Source of the DNA: Pseudomonadota bacterium
Lineage (GTDB): Bacteria > Bdellovibrionota > Bacteriovoracia > Bacteriovoracales > Bacteriovoracaceae
Reading direction: 5' to 3'
Assembly (NCBI GenBank): GCA_027488375.1
Contig: JAIYBW010000002.1
Coordinates: forward strand, 62,001-126,000
Length of the DNA stretch: 64,000 nucleotides
The position numbers were made by a program, and so were the translations under genes. Shown piece by piece: positions 16,520 to 25,713 of this stretch. The notes beneath the pieces are model-generated. The model did not search any database, was not told the origin of the DNA, and saw only the letters and a list, made by a program, of their open reading frames with translations. Each line of letters opens with the position of its first letter. Position 1 is the first letter of the stretch.

Positions 16520-17578
16520 ATGTTTATTATCCGCCCAATTCAAAGCAAGGATCTTGATGGACTCATGGAGTTGCTTGAGAATTCAGGGCATGGCCTGACC
16601 TCTCTTCCGCGAGACCCAGAAGTCTTAAAAAAGAGAATCAGAAATTCAGAAAGAAGCTTTGAGCATCGTGAAGAGGTCCCCCAAGGTGAGGATTATCTCT
16701 TTGTGATGGAGGAGCTCTTCACGGGTAAGATCGTTGGGGTGTGTGCTATTATATCTAAGATTGGTGGATTTCAGCCCTACTACTTTTATCGAGTTGAAAA
16801 GACTCATCATGAATCAAAACTCATTCATGTAAAAAACGATATTACCTCACTTCATTTTCATTTTATTCATAATGGCCCAGCTGAAATCTGCTCACTTTAC
16901 TTACATCCTGAATTTAGAAATTCGCAGAATGGTCGCTTTCTTTCTCTCTCACGATTTCTTTTCATTGCAGAGAATAGAAAATATTTTGAAGATCAAGTGA
17001 TTGCCGAGATGAGGGGTATGGTCAATGATTCAGGCCACTCACCTTTTTGGGATGCCGTAGGGAAAAACTTTTTCAAAATGGATTTTCCAACAGCCGATTA
17101 TCTTTATGTAAAAAATAAACGATTTATTGAAGAGCTAATGCCTAAGTACCCTATTATAGCGAATCTACTTCCTGAGGAAGCTCACTATGTCATAGGTAAG
17201 GTTCATCCCAATACAGAACCGGCCAAAAGAATTTTAGAGCAAGAAGGCTTTCATTTCTCAGGACTTGTCGGAATTTTCGAGCCTGGTCCTGTTTTAATTG
17301 CAGATCTCGATAACATCCGCTCCATTAAAGAAAGTGTGGTGGGAGAAATAAAAGAAATCTCGGATAAAGCTTTTAAGTCTGAAATCTTCATTATATCCCG
17401 AATGAGCACTAATTTTCGGGCCGCCCTTGGTGGTGTGGTGAAACTCAAGTCTGGTGGCTATAAAATTTCTGGAGTCACGGCCGCTGCTTTAAAGTTACGT
17501 TTAGGAGATAAAATTAGATTTGTATCTTTTAGACCCCAAGAGACAAAAAAGAAAAAACCAACTAAGAAGAAAGCATGA
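16520..17578 (+). CDS. astA: Arginine N-succinyltransferase
   Basis: First enzyme of the AST pathway, joining succinyl-CoA to arginine. The 352-residue protein shows the family hallmarks: IRPIQSKDLDGLMEL start, GHGLTSLPRD, the SLYLHPEFRNSQNGRFLSLS block, EMRGMVNDSGHSPFWDAVG, and PTADYL. A basic lysine-rich tail ends the protein. It starts one base after the aminotransferase stop and overlaps the next gene by four bases. astB and astE are not in the window. Confidence 0.93.
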   Translation: MFIIRPIQSKDLDGLMELLENSGHGLTSLPRDPEVLKKRIRNSERSFEHREEVPQGEDYLFVMEELFTGKIVGVCAIISKIGGFQPYYFYRVEKTHHESKLIHVKNDITSLHFHFIHNGPAEICSLYLHPEFRNSQNGRFLSLSRFLFIAENRKYFEDQVIAEMRGMVNDSGHSPFWDAVGKNFFKMDFPTADYLYVKNKRFIEELMPKYPIIANLLPEEAHYVIGKVHPNTEPAKRILEQEGFHFSGLVGIFEPGPVLIADLDNIRSIKESVVGEIKEISDKAFKSEIFIISRMSTNFRAALGGVVKLKSGGYKISGVTAAALKLRLGDKIRFVSFRPQETKKKKPTKKKA

Positions 17579-18009
17579 CTCAAACTGATTTCAAGCCGAG
17601 AAAATTTAAAAACATTCTCATCAATTCCTCTTTTCAGCTGAAGCTTTTATCCTACTTTGTCTTTCTTTTTTTAACTTCAACTCTCACACTTTATGCCACA
17701 GGATTTATTTTTTTCTGGAAGATGAAACAAAAAGCTCTCCATGTTGGAATTCCTGAAGATCATGTTTTTTTTAGATTCCTTGGAAATCAAAAACTAGAAT
17801 TCGATCAACTTTTCTTAGGACTGGCGATCATCAATTTTTTCCTCCTCCTGGGTACAGGTTTTGTCATTTCTCACCGGATTGCAGGACCTATTCATAAGTT
17901 AAAAGTTTTCTTGAAAAATAAGTCTTCAGAAAAAGATTCATTTAAGCTTAGAGACAATGATTTTTTTAAAGAGCTCGAACCTCTCGTCAACCAAGATAAA
18001 AACGATTAA
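17575..18009 (+). CDS. Two-helix membrane protein with HAMP-like end
   Basis: The 144-residue protein has two transmembrane helices (about 22-49 and 76-99) flanking a short periplasmic loop. The second helix runs into SHRIAGPIHKLKVFL, which is the start pattern of a HAMP domain (the P and following amphipathic helix). No kinase, cyclase or methyl-accepting domain follows, so it is an orphan HAMP-type protein. ATGA overlap with astA and a one-base overlap with the following lipoprotein gene place it within the ast operon, perhaps as a membrane sensor or adaptor. Function unknown. Confidence 0.72.
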   Translation: MTQTDFKPRKFKNILINSSFQLKLLSYFVFLFLTSTLTLYATGFIFFWKMKQKALHVGIPEDHVFFRFLGNQKLEFDQLFLGLAIINFFLLLGTGFVISHRIAGPIHKLKVFLKNKSSEKDSFKLRDNDFFKELEPLVNQDKND

Positions 18010-18212
18010 TGAAAATTTTAATCATTCATCTTATTATGATGGTCATTCTCATTTCTTGCCAGCGACAAGAAACAAACACTGATCATTTGCCGGATGAGTA
18101 TGTTTTAGTTGAATTTGCTGCGAGTTTAGAAGAAGACTACGAAAAAATTTATCCAGAAACAGAACAAAAGAAGCCGGAACCCCATAAAGAGACTCCGGCA
18201 AAAAATCATTGA
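18009..18212 (+). CDS. Small lipoprotein
   Basis: A 67-residue product with a lipoprotein signal (MVILISC, lipidated Cys near residue 17) followed by an acidic then Lys/Pro-rich tail (KKPEPHKETPAK). The start shares one base with the stop of the HAMP-like gene (TAATG), so translation is coupled. Its last seven bases overlap the end of the convergent DUF1338 gene. No fold is apparent; probably an envelope-anchored accessory of the upstream membrane protein. Confidence 0.65.
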   Translation: MKILIIHLIMMVILISCQRQETNTDHLPDEYVLVEFAASLEEDYEKIYPETEQKKPEPHKETPAKNH

Positions 18213-19012
18213 CCCTGATTAGTGCTTTCAAAAATCTTATCTGCTGAGGCTGCAACAAATCCCTGATAAAGCTTACCATTTTGCATTGGATATCTCTTTG
18301 CAAATTCGTAATAACAAGCAGGGATTGTTAATTTTCCATCAGAAAAACTAACTTCAATATTATTGGCCAGGGTAGACGACTGCTCTAAGCAAACATCTTT
18401 AGACCCTTTAATTTCTCCACCGCTTGAATTCAACTTAAAACCATTCGATTTTAAGTACTCATTCAAAATATTAATGTCTGAGAATTTTTTTAGAGCATTA
18501 ATAAAAACAGTAAAATGATTTGGGCGGTAACCAAAAGCTGCAACCCAAGCAGCATAATCACTTTCCTTTAAAAGATCTTGATAATCTTTTGTACTGACCT
18601 TCCAAGGTCGACCAGCAGAAATAAAGTCAAATTCATTTTCTTTGCCCGCCGGGATTTCATTCACCAATCGATTGATGATTTTATTCAACTCAGGAGAGAA
18701 TTGTTCAAGTAGTAATTCAGAGATAAAGATCTTTGGCATTTTCTCATCAGCATGCTCAAAGTGTTTGGCATATAATTTTTTTTCAGTGAAATGATAATCA
18801 CCCATGTATTTATAGCCTGATTCCAAAAATGGCTTGGCCATAACATCAATACTGAGACGAGGATGATTAAAAGTTCGCAAAGCGATGTGATCATTGAGAA
18901 TTTGCTCATCATCTTTGGCCAATAAATCATAAACTTTTTGCGCCAGAGGATTGATTTCAACATAATCTTTCCACATTTTATCTAATAGAGCAGGTAGCGT
19001 CTTAATTGTCAT
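18206..19012 (-). CDS. DUF1338 family, 2-oxoadipate dioxygenase/decarboxylase type
   Basis: A 268-residue metal-dependent enzyme of the DUF1338 family. The characterised member HglS converts 2-oxoadipate to D-2-hydroxyglutarate in lysine breakdown. The expected metal ligands are visible: His42 in NDHIALRTF, His166 in GYRPNHFTVF and Glu236 in CYYEFAKRYP. It lies opposite in strand to astA and astD but physically between them, an association I know from other AST gene clusters. The role in lysine or arginine catabolism is therefore inferred from family plus context. Confidence 0.85.
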   Translation of the reverse strand: MTIKTLPALLDKMWKDYVEINPLAQKVYDLLAKDDEQILNDHIALRTFNHPRLSIDVMAKPFLESGYKYMGDYHFTEKKLYAKHFEHADEKMPKIFISELLLEQFSPELNKIINRLVNEIPAGKENEFDFISAGRPWKVSTKDYQDLLKESDYAAWVAAFGYRPNHFTVFINALKKFSDINILNEYLKSNGFKLNSSGGEIKGSKDVCLEQSSTLANNIEVSFSDGKLTIPACYYEFAKRYPMQNGKLYQGFVAASADKIFESTNQGQ

Positions 19013-19156
19013 ATGAACTCCTTAATGGATGCCACAATTTAGCAAATTCATCTCCATTTGTAGAGGCATCTCTTATAATAACTCTCCGTATTATTCTGTG
19101 ATTATTAAAATAAATTGGGTATGATGTGGATCATAAAAGCAGCTCAAAGGAAATTT

Positions 19157-20677
19157 ATGCAAATGGTACTTAAAGGTGACTATTTTAACTCCCAGTTTTC
19201 TCATCCAAATGGGTTAAATCATTTATCCGCCGCCCAAGAAACCATCATAAAAACCTGTCCTGGGGAAACAAATTTAGAACTATGGCGAGCAGGTGTCTTT
19301 TATGAGCATGTTGAGAAAGTTATAGAGTCTGCCTCTAAAGGCTTTGATACTTGGAGGAAGCTCAGTTTTGAACAGCGTGTTCAATACTTAAAAAAATATC
19401 AAGAAATAGTGAGAGCAAGAAAAGATGAAATTGCGATGGCCCTTGCCTTAGAGGTAGGTAAGCCTCTTTGGGAAGCCAAAACAGAAGCTGCAGCACTCGA
19501 CAGTAAAGTTTCAGTAACAATCACTGACTCCCTTGAAAGAATTAGGCAAGAAACCATCAAAGAAGTGATGCCTAAAATTGACGGGCATGTGATCTATAAG
19601 CCCCTTGGGCCATGTTTTGTCATTGGCCCATTTAATTTTCCTTGTCACTTGGCCAATGGACAAATTATCTCGGCCCTTCTCGCAGGGAACTCTATTATTT
19701 TCAAGCCTTCAGAGAAAACCATTTACTCTGCTCAGCTGATGATTGAATGTTTTCATCAAGCAGGTTTTCCGGATGGAGTTATTAATTTTATCAACGGAAC
19801 TGGTTATACCGCTGGAAAGATTACGGGAGACTCTAGAATAAGAGGAGTTTTCTTTACAGGTTCAAAAGGTGTGGGCTTAAAGATTCTTGAAAATACCTAT
19901 AAAGATCTTGGAAAACTTGTGGCCCTCGAATTAGGTGGGAAAAATTCAACTATTATTCATCATGATACTCACATACCCCATGCACTTCCTGAGCTTCTCA
20001 GGGCCTGTTTTTTAACAACTGGACAAAGATGTACTTCGACTTCGATGATTCTTGTTCATAAAAAGATTGAACAGGAATTCATCTCTCAATTTAAGGCGCT
20101 GACAGAAAGAATTAAAGTAGGTCACCCTACTAAATCCCAAGACCCTTTCATGGGTCCTCTTATAGATGAGCAAGCCGAAAAGCTTTACTTCGATTTCTGT
20201 CAGTTTGGAAAAGATGAAGGAGCTGAGGAATTGATTTCACCTAAAAAGCTTGATGTTGGTTTTAATGGGCATTATGTCTCACCTTCTATTCATTACGCCA
20301 AAAAACCCAATTTAAAAGGTAAATTCATCCAGGAAGAAATATTTGGGCCTAGTTGCTTCTTTGTTCCTTATGAAGATATCGAGGAAGCTATCGCCATCGC
20401 TAATTCAACTGAATATGGTCTTGCAGCCTCAGTTTTTACACGTGACTCAGAAATTTATAAACTCTGTTTAAGAGATATCGACTCAGGTCTTATTAATCTC
20501 AATCGCTCTACAGTGGGTGCCACAGCAAAACTTCCTTTTGGTGGAGTGAAGAGTTCTGGGAATCATCATCCGGCAGCTGTTTCAATGATTGATCATTGTG
20601 TAAGCACTGTCGCTGCTCTTGAAACTATTGATGATACAAGCTCAAAAGTCTCTGACATTGTCGGATTAAAAGAATAA
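19157..20677 (+). CDS. astD: Succinylglutamate-semialdehyde dehydrogenase
   Basis: NAD-dependent aldehyde dehydrogenase, fourth step of the AST pathway. The protein is 506 residues from ATG 19157 (AAAGGA upstream); a GTG/ATG set further upstream at 19115 lacks a ribosome-binding site. Catalytic Cys292 lies in TTGQRCTSTS and the general base Glu258 in ALELGGKN; FTGSKGVG is the NAD loop. GPFNFPCHLANG is typical of AstD rather than of other ALDHs. It may be transcribed with the two exporter genes that follow at 3 and 2 bases' distance. Confidence 0.88.
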   Translation: MQMVLKGDYFNSQFSHPNGLNHLSAAQETIIKTCPGETNLELWRAGVFYEHVEKVIESASKGFDTWRKLSFEQRVQYLKKYQEIVRARKDEIAMALALEVGKPLWEAKTEAAALDSKVSVTITDSLERIRQETIKEVMPKIDGHVIYKPLGPCFVIGPFNFPCHLANGQIISALLAGNSIIFKPSEKTIYSAQLMIECFHQAGFPDGVINFINGTGYTAGKITGDSRIRGVFFTGSKGVGLKILENTYKDLGKLVALELGGKNSTIIHHDTHIPHALPELLRACFLTTGQRCTSTSMILVHKKIEQEFISQFKALTERIKVGHPTKSQDPFMGPLIDEQAEKLYFDFCQFGKDEGAEELISPKKLDVGFNGHYVSPSIHYAKKPNLKGKFIQEEIFGPSCFFVPYEDIEEAIAIANSTEYGLAASVFTRDSEIYKLCLRDIDSGLINLNRSTVGATAKLPFGGVKSSGNHHPAAVSMIDHCVSTVAALETIDDTSSKVSDIVGLKE

Positions 20678-20680
20678 TAC

Positions 20681-21904
20681 ATGCCAAATTCCACAGATCA
20701 AAAAGCCATCCTTCGCCGTGAGCGTCTCTATGTCATCATTCTTGCGGCGATTCAGATTGTGCACATTCTAGACTTTGTCATGATCATGCCATTGGGCCCT
20801 CGCTTTATGCGAGTTTTCAACATCTCACCTTCGGCTTTTTCGACACTCGTGGCGGCTTACACTTTTAGCGCAGGAATTGTTGGTTTCTTTGGTGCTCTTT
20901 ATGCTGATCATTTCGATCGCAAAAAATTTCTTCTTTTTAATTTTGTGGGCTTTATTGTTGGAACTTTCATGTGTGCTATTGCACAGAACTTTGCAAGCCT
21001 ACTGACCGCTCGGATTGTGGCAGGTGCCTTTGGTGGCGTGCTCAATGCTTGCGTGCTCGCGATGGTCACTGATCTTATACCTTTTGAGAGACGAGGGAAT
21101 GCGATGGGTGTCGTCATGTCAGCTTTTTCGATTGCGAGTGTCCTGGGAGTTCCTACAGGTCTCTATATCACTCAGATCCTTGACTGGAATGCAGCTTTTT
21201 ACTTTATTTGTCTTGTTGGACTTATCTTTCTGATTCTTTCAATCTTTATTCTTCCTTCCATTCAAGTGAGAGAAACAGCGCTTTCAGTTAAAGATAATCT
21301 AAGGAATTTTAAAGTCATCCTTATGCAACCTGACTATCTCCAAAGCTTTCTTCTCACAAGTGTCCTAGGGTTTGGAATTTTTATGGTGGTCCCTTTTATT
21401 TCACCATATATGGTTGGGAATGTTGGATTGAAGGAATCTCAGCTCCCTTTAATCTATCTCTGTGGTGGACTTTGTACGATTATCACAGCAAGACTCATCG
21501 GTAAGGCTTGTGATCGAATTGGGAGCTACAAAGTTTTTAGAACAGTTGCTCTGATATCGATTATCCCTGTCCTCCTCCTGACTCATTTACCACCAGTTCC
21601 TCTTTTCTTAGCTCTTGCTTGCACATCTTTTTTCATGATGACTGGCTCTGGTCGATTTATCCCGGCCATGACGATTATAAGTGCTGTCGTAAAGCCCAAG
21701 GAGAGAGGAACATTCATGAGTTTAGAAAATGCTTCCAGACAATTATCATCCGGTGTGGCTTCTCAAATTGCTGGATTTATCATCGGAGCTGGGGCCGCGG
21801 GGTCACTGACCAATTATAATAAGGTAGGCTATATCACGGTTTCAACAACTCTGATCGCGATCACTATCGCTTATAAAATTAGAAAGAAATTTAATTTAAA
21901 GTAA
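20681..21904 (+). CDS. MFS transporter, DHA1-type
   Basis: A 407-residue, 12-helix major facilitator. It has the motif-A region between helices 2 and 3 (GFFGALYADHFDRKKFLL) and the DHA1 motif C-like glycine/proline stretch in helix 5 (SVLGVPTGLYI). Proteins of this AraJ/Bcr-like type export drugs, sugars or metabolites; the substrate cannot be told. It starts three bases after astD and ends two bases before rarD, so astD, this gene and rarD form one transcription unit, raising the possibility of export of an amino acid or a catabolic intermediate. Confidence 0.85.
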   Translation: MPNSTDQKAILRRERLYVIILAAIQIVHILDFVMIMPLGPRFMRVFNISPSAFSTLVAAYTFSAGIVGFFGALYADHFDRKKFLLFNFVGFIVGTFMCAIAQNFASLLTARIVAGAFGGVLNACVLAMVTDLIPFERRGNAMGVVMSAFSIASVLGVPTGLYITQILDWNAAFYFICLVGLIFLILSIFILPSIQVRETALSVKDNLRNFKVILMQPDYLQSFLLTSVLGFGIFMVVPFISPYMVGNVGLKESQLPLIYLCGGLCTIITARLIGKACDRIGSYKVFRTVALISIIPVLLLTHLPPVPLFLALACTSFFMMTGSGRFIPAMTIISAVVKPKERGTFMSLENASRQLSSGVASQIAGFIIGAGAAGSLTNYNKVGYITVSTTLIAITIAYKIRKKFNLK

Positions 21905-21906
21905 TC

Positions 21907-22794
21907 ATGAATATTAATTCTGCTCACCTTGCTGCAATTTTGGCCTTTTCAATGTGGGGACTTTTCCCAATCTACTGGAAATTTTTCCCTGAAATTAAAG
22001 CTTGGGATCTCTTTGCTCATCGTCTGGTTTGGTCATTTTTGACCCTGATTCTCATTCTATTTTTTAAGGGCAAGCTAAGTTCTCTTAAATCCATTTGGGA
22101 AAATAAAAAAACTCGATACGTGCTGATGATTTCAGCACTTCTTATTTCCACAAATTGGCTTCTCTACATTTATGCCATTAGTATTAATCAGATTTTAGAA
22201 GCCTCTATGGGGTATTTTTTAAATCCTCTGATCAATGTTTTTTTAGGGTGGCTTATTCTTAAAGAAAAAGTTCGTAAGACTCAATGGCCGGCCATTTTAT
22301 TGGGAATTGGGGCCATTATGATGATTGGTGTTCAAAGTGGTCTCTCTCATTTCCCCTGGATTGCACTCACTCTCTCTCTCACATTTGCCACTTATGGTCT
22401 CATTCGAAAACTTGCTCATGTAGGATCACTTGAAGGGCTCGCTTTTGAAACAACCTTTATCCTTATTCCTACACTTATTATTTGGGCTTTTCGCCCAGAA
22501 GCACCGACTGAAATTTTTAACATACTCCCTTCGTGGAAGATTTTAATTCTCAGTTTAGCGGGGCTTATCACTTGTGCTCCCCTTGTTCTCTTTGCTTATG
22601 GGGCCAAACGCCTTCCCTTTGGAACACTGGGATTTTTTGGCTATCTCTCACCCATTTTAAAATTTGTTTGTGGATGGCTTATCTATAACGAGGAATTAAG
22701 TCCTGATCGCATTCAAGCCTTTACTCTCATTTGGCTTGCCCTAGTTTGGTACTCTCTTGAATCAATTTATAGGCAAAACTTCCATTCTCGATGA
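21907..22794 (+). CDS. rarD: EamA/RhaT-type transporter RarD
   Basis: A 295-residue, ten-helix drug/metabolite transporter. The start (AILAFSMWGLFPIYWKFF), the LISTNWLLYIYAI helix, LEASMGYFLNPLINV and TFATYGLIRK are the RarD signature stretches. RarD proteins are annotated as chloramphenicol-sensitive type permeases, but the physiological substrate is unclear. Its last 33 bases overlap the 3' end of oxyR on the other strand. Confidence 0.9.
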   Translation: MNINSAHLAAILAFSMWGLFPIYWKFFPEIKAWDLFAHRLVWSFLTLILILFFKGKLSSLKSIWENKKTRYVLMISALLISTNWLLYIYAISINQILEASMGYFLNPLINVFLGWLILKEKVRKTQWPAILLGIGAIMMIGVQSGLSHFPWIALTLSLTFATYGLIRKLAHVGSLEGLAFETTFILIPTLIIWAFRPEAPTEIFNILPSWKILILSLAGLITCAPLVLFAYGAKRLPFGTLGFFGYLSPILKFVCGWLIYNEELSPDRIQAFTLIWLALVWYSLESIYRQNFHSR

Positions 22795-23700
22795 ATTTTT
22801 CTGAAGATGCTTAGGAATATTGTCTCTCATCATCTTAATTAAAACTTTTTCAATTGAGGTCTTAAGAGCAAATGGTCCTGTGACAAAACTGACATCCCGG
22901 ACAGGAAGATGAGATTTGAAATCTCTTAGTAATTTTTGATCTTGTGGAGATAATTGTCCACAGGCGAGCTCTGGGAGGATGGTAAAGCCCTGAGTCGTTT
23001 TCACCATATTAATGAGCGTTTCCAAGCTACCTGCTTCAAAGAATAAATTTCTATTTTTTTGAGTTTTTTTGAACTGACAAACTTGTAGCGCTTGGGTTCT
23101 TAAACAATGCCCTTCTTTGAGTAACCAGGCCTCGTCAGGATTTAAATCTGAATCAAGGACCAATTTCTTTTTTAAGAGTGGATGCTCAGGGGAAAAAAAG
23201 ATTCTAAAGGGCTCATAAAAAAGATGATTTTCTTTAAATTCACTTGTTTCAAGAGGGACGGCCATGATCGCTCCGTCAATTTTTCCCTCTCTTAACTGGC
23301 GAACGATTTCACTCGTTTGAGTCTCATAAATCTTTAAATCAACCTGGGGATATAACTTCACAAACTGGCCTATAAATAATGGCAAGACATAGGGAGCAAG
23401 GGTGGGAATGACAGAGAGATAAAACTCACCCGAAACCTCACCTCTTAATGTTTTTGATAATTCCTCAAGTTCATGGGAGCCTGATAATATTTTATGAGCA
23501 GTTTCCAGAATTTTTTTCCCCACCGCTGTTGGCTCTATCGGATTTTTACTGCGATCAAAAATAATCAACTGAAGATATTCTTCAAGCTTTTGAATTTGCA
23601 TACTTAAAGTCGGTTGGGTCACATGACATTCACGGGCGGCCTGAGCAAAATTACGACATCTTTGAACGGCCAAGATGTAGTTTAGTTGAGTGAGTGTCAT
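22762..23700 (-). CDS. oxyR: Hydrogen peroxide sensor, LysR-type regulator OxyR
   Basis: A 312-residue LysR regulator with an N-terminal winged helix (FAQAARECHVTQPTLSMQIQ) and a C-terminal sensor domain. The peroxide switch is fully preserved: Cys199 and Cys208 in KEGHCLRTQALQVC fall at the same residue numbers as in E. coli OxyR. It should activate oxidative defence genes on disulfide formation. The ATG has AAGGAAG upstream. Divergent from the ABC ATPase gene with 63 bases between; bfr/bfd lie elsewhere in the window and are possible targets, untested. Confidence 0.93.
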   Translation of the reverse strand: MTLTQLNYILAVQRCRNFAQAARECHVTQPTLSMQIQKLEEYLQLIIFDRSKNPIEPTAVGKKILETAHKILSGSHELEELSKTLRGEVSGEFYLSVIPTLAPYVLPLFIGQFVKLYPQVDLKIYETQTSEIVRQLREGKIDGAIMAVPLETSEFKENHLFYEPFRIFFSPEHPLLKKKLVLDSDLNPDEAWLLKEGHCLRTQALQVCQFKKTQKNRNLFFEAGSLETLINMVKTTQGFTILPELACGQLSPQDQKLLRDFKSHLPVRDVSFVTGPFALKTSIEKVLIKMMRDNIPKHLQKNSSRMEVLPIN

Positions 23701-23763
23701 AGAATTTGTCTTCCTTTTAGAGTGTCACTTTTATTGAACCATAAATTATGATAAAGAAAAAGA

Positions 23764-24735
23764 ATGATTGAACTTAAAGAAGTCACTAAAGTTTTTGATA
23801 GCCGAGGGATCGCAGGCCTTCATGGAATAAATCTCATGATAAAACGGGGTGAGATAATTGCTCTTTTGGGACCCAATGGCAGTGGGAAAACGACTCTTGC
23901 TCATATCATTTCAAAAAATTTAATCCCCGACTCTGGTACAGTTAAAATATCCGGGCCTGTTCATCAATTTAAATTAAGAGAACTTCCCTCTGACTTAAAT
24001 GTTCAAAAATATCTTTTATCGCAAATTAGCCTTGAAATTGATGATGAAAAGAAGATTCAACTTGTAAGAGATCTTGCCAGTCTTTTTGAATTCACTTTTC
24101 AGCTTCGCCAAAGTACCCAACAACTTTCTCAGGGTCAGAGACAGAAAGTCATGCTGGCAGCTGAGCTGATTAATTCACCTTCAGTTATCATCATGGATGA
24201 GCCATTTGCCCATCTTGATCCCCTCTCTCGCAAAGAGATTCTAACTGAACTCTTTAATTACCTTAGGCACAAAGAAATAACGTCATTTTGGATTAGTCAT
24301 GACAAGGATGAAGCGTTTGAGTTTGCAGATAAAATTGGTCTTCTTCAGCATGGAAAACTAGAACAATTTGGTAAACCAGACGATTTTATCAAGCAACCGC
24401 GAAATCTTTTTGTGGCCCATTTCCTTGGTCATAAAAATTTCCTCGCACTCAAAAAAACGGCCACAGAATGGATCACTCCCTGGGGTACGATCACTTCCTC
24501 TTTAAAAGAAGAAGAAGCTTACCTCGTGATTCCTCCAACAGCGTTCTCTTTTCATCAAGAGTCAGGCCCTGAAACGAAAATTTTGCGAGTGTATCCTGGA
24601 CCATTTTTTTGGAAAATTGAAATAGCCTTGGAAAATCATATTTTTGAAGCATGGTCCAACCAAGCTCTTTCCCCAGATCGGTCAAAATACCATTTGATGG
24701 TCAATCTTGAGGATTGCTTCCTTCTTCCACTCTAA
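23764..24735 (+). CDS. ABC transporter ATP-binding protein with TOBE-like tail
   Basis: A 323-residue ABC ATPase with Walker A (GPNGSGKTT near residue 37), an LSQGQRQK signature, Walker B (SVIIMDEPFAHLDP) and switch His (WISHDKDEAFEFAD). The DEAFEFADKIGLLQHGKLEQFGKP region and the roughly 100-residue C-terminal extension resemble FbpC/PotA-type importers with a TOBE regulatory domain. No permease or binding protein lies nearby, so the partner proteins must be encoded elsewhere. Divergent from oxyR. Confidence 0.85.
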   Translation: MIELKEVTKVFDSRGIAGLHGINLMIKRGEIIALLGPNGSGKTTLAHIISKNLIPDSGTVKISGPVHQFKLRELPSDLNVQKYLLSQISLEIDDEKKIQLVRDLASLFEFTFQLRQSTQQLSQGQRQKVMLAAELINSPSVIIMDEPFAHLDPLSRKEILTELFNYLRHKEITSFWISHDKDEAFEFADKIGLLQHGKLEQFGKPDDFIKQPRNLFVAHFLGHKNFLALKKTATEWITPWGTITSSLKEEEAYLVIPPTAFSFHQESGPETKILRVYPGPFFWKIEIALENHIFEAWSNQALSPDRSKYHLMVNLEDCFLLPL

Positions 24736-24813
24736 GATTTTCAAGTATTTATCCTTCAAACAAAAGATGGACTCCTTCTAGTCTTGAAAAGGCTTTTATG
24801 GTACTTCTGATGC

Positions 24814-25713
24814 ATGGCCGTAACATATTTTAAGAAAGAAAATTACCAGCGAAAACCTGAGTGGCTTAAAGTTAAACTTCCTCAAGGGGATGACTTTAAA
24901 GACATTCGAGATAATCTTCACAAAAAAGGACTCGCAACAGTCTGTGAAGAAGCGAAATGTCCTAATATTTCTGAATGCTGGTCGGCCCGGACAGCAACCG
25001 TGATGATTTTAGGGGATACATGCACAAGGGCCTGTAAATTTTGTCACGTTAAGACAGGCAACCCAAAAGGCTTTATTAATCCTGAAGAAATTCAAAATAC
25101 TTCAGACATGGTTAAAATCATGAGCCTGCGCTATGTGGTTATCACAAGCGTGGACCGTGATGATCTCGCGGATCATGGCTCAGGTCATTTTGCAGCCGTC
25201 ATCAAAAAAGTTAATCTTGATCATCCTGAAACAAAAGTTGAAGTTCTTATACCTGACTTCGGTGTTATTGAAGAGTTCATGCATAAATTGGCCGAGGCCA
25301 ATCCTTATGTCATTGCTCAAAATCTTGAAACAGTTAAACGCCTTACTCATCCCGTCCGAGATCCTCGAGCTGGTTATGAAAAGACCCTCGATTGTTTAAA
25401 GTTTTATAAAAAGCATTATCCTCATATACAAACTAAAACTTCACTTATGGTAGGTCTGGGCGAAACCTGGCAAGAGATTCAAGAAGCCTTAGAAGATATC
25501 CGTAACGCTGGTGTCGATATTGTCACTTTTGGCCAATACCTCCAGCCATCAAAGCGCCATTTAAATGTAGAAAAATTCTATACCCCTGAAGAATTTAATG
25601 AACTTAAAAGAATGGCCCTTAAGCTTGGATTTAAATTTGTCGCTTCTGGCCCACTCGTAAGAAGCTCTTATAAAGCGGGAGACTTCTTAGATTATGTTGA
25701 GGCCAATCCTTAA
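24814..25713 (+). CDS. lipA: Lipoyl synthase
   Basis: Radical SAM enzyme that inserts two sulfurs into protein-bound octanoate. Both iron-sulfur sets are visible: auxiliary cysteines 44, 49 and 55 (CEEAKCPNISEC) and the SAM cluster CTRACKFC at 70, 74 and 77; the closing RSSYKAG serine is also present. Length 299 is normal. The ribosome-binding site is weak. The stop shares a base with the lipB start (TAATG), which is unusual only in that lipA precedes lipB. Confidence 0.96.
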   Translation: MAVTYFKKENYQRKPEWLKVKLPQGDDFKDIRDNLHKKGLATVCEEAKCPNISECWSARTATVMILGDTCTRACKFCHVKTGNPKGFINPEEIQNTSDMVKIMSLRYVVITSVDRDDLADHGSGHFAAVIKKVNLDHPETKVEVLIPDFGVIEEFMHKLAEANPYVIAQNLETVKRLTHPVRDPRAGYEKTLDCLKFYKKHYPHIQTKTSLMVGLGETWQEIQEALEDIRNAGVDIVTFGQYLQPSKRHLNVEKFYTPEEFNELKRMALKLGFKFVASGPLVRSSYKAGDFLDYVEANP

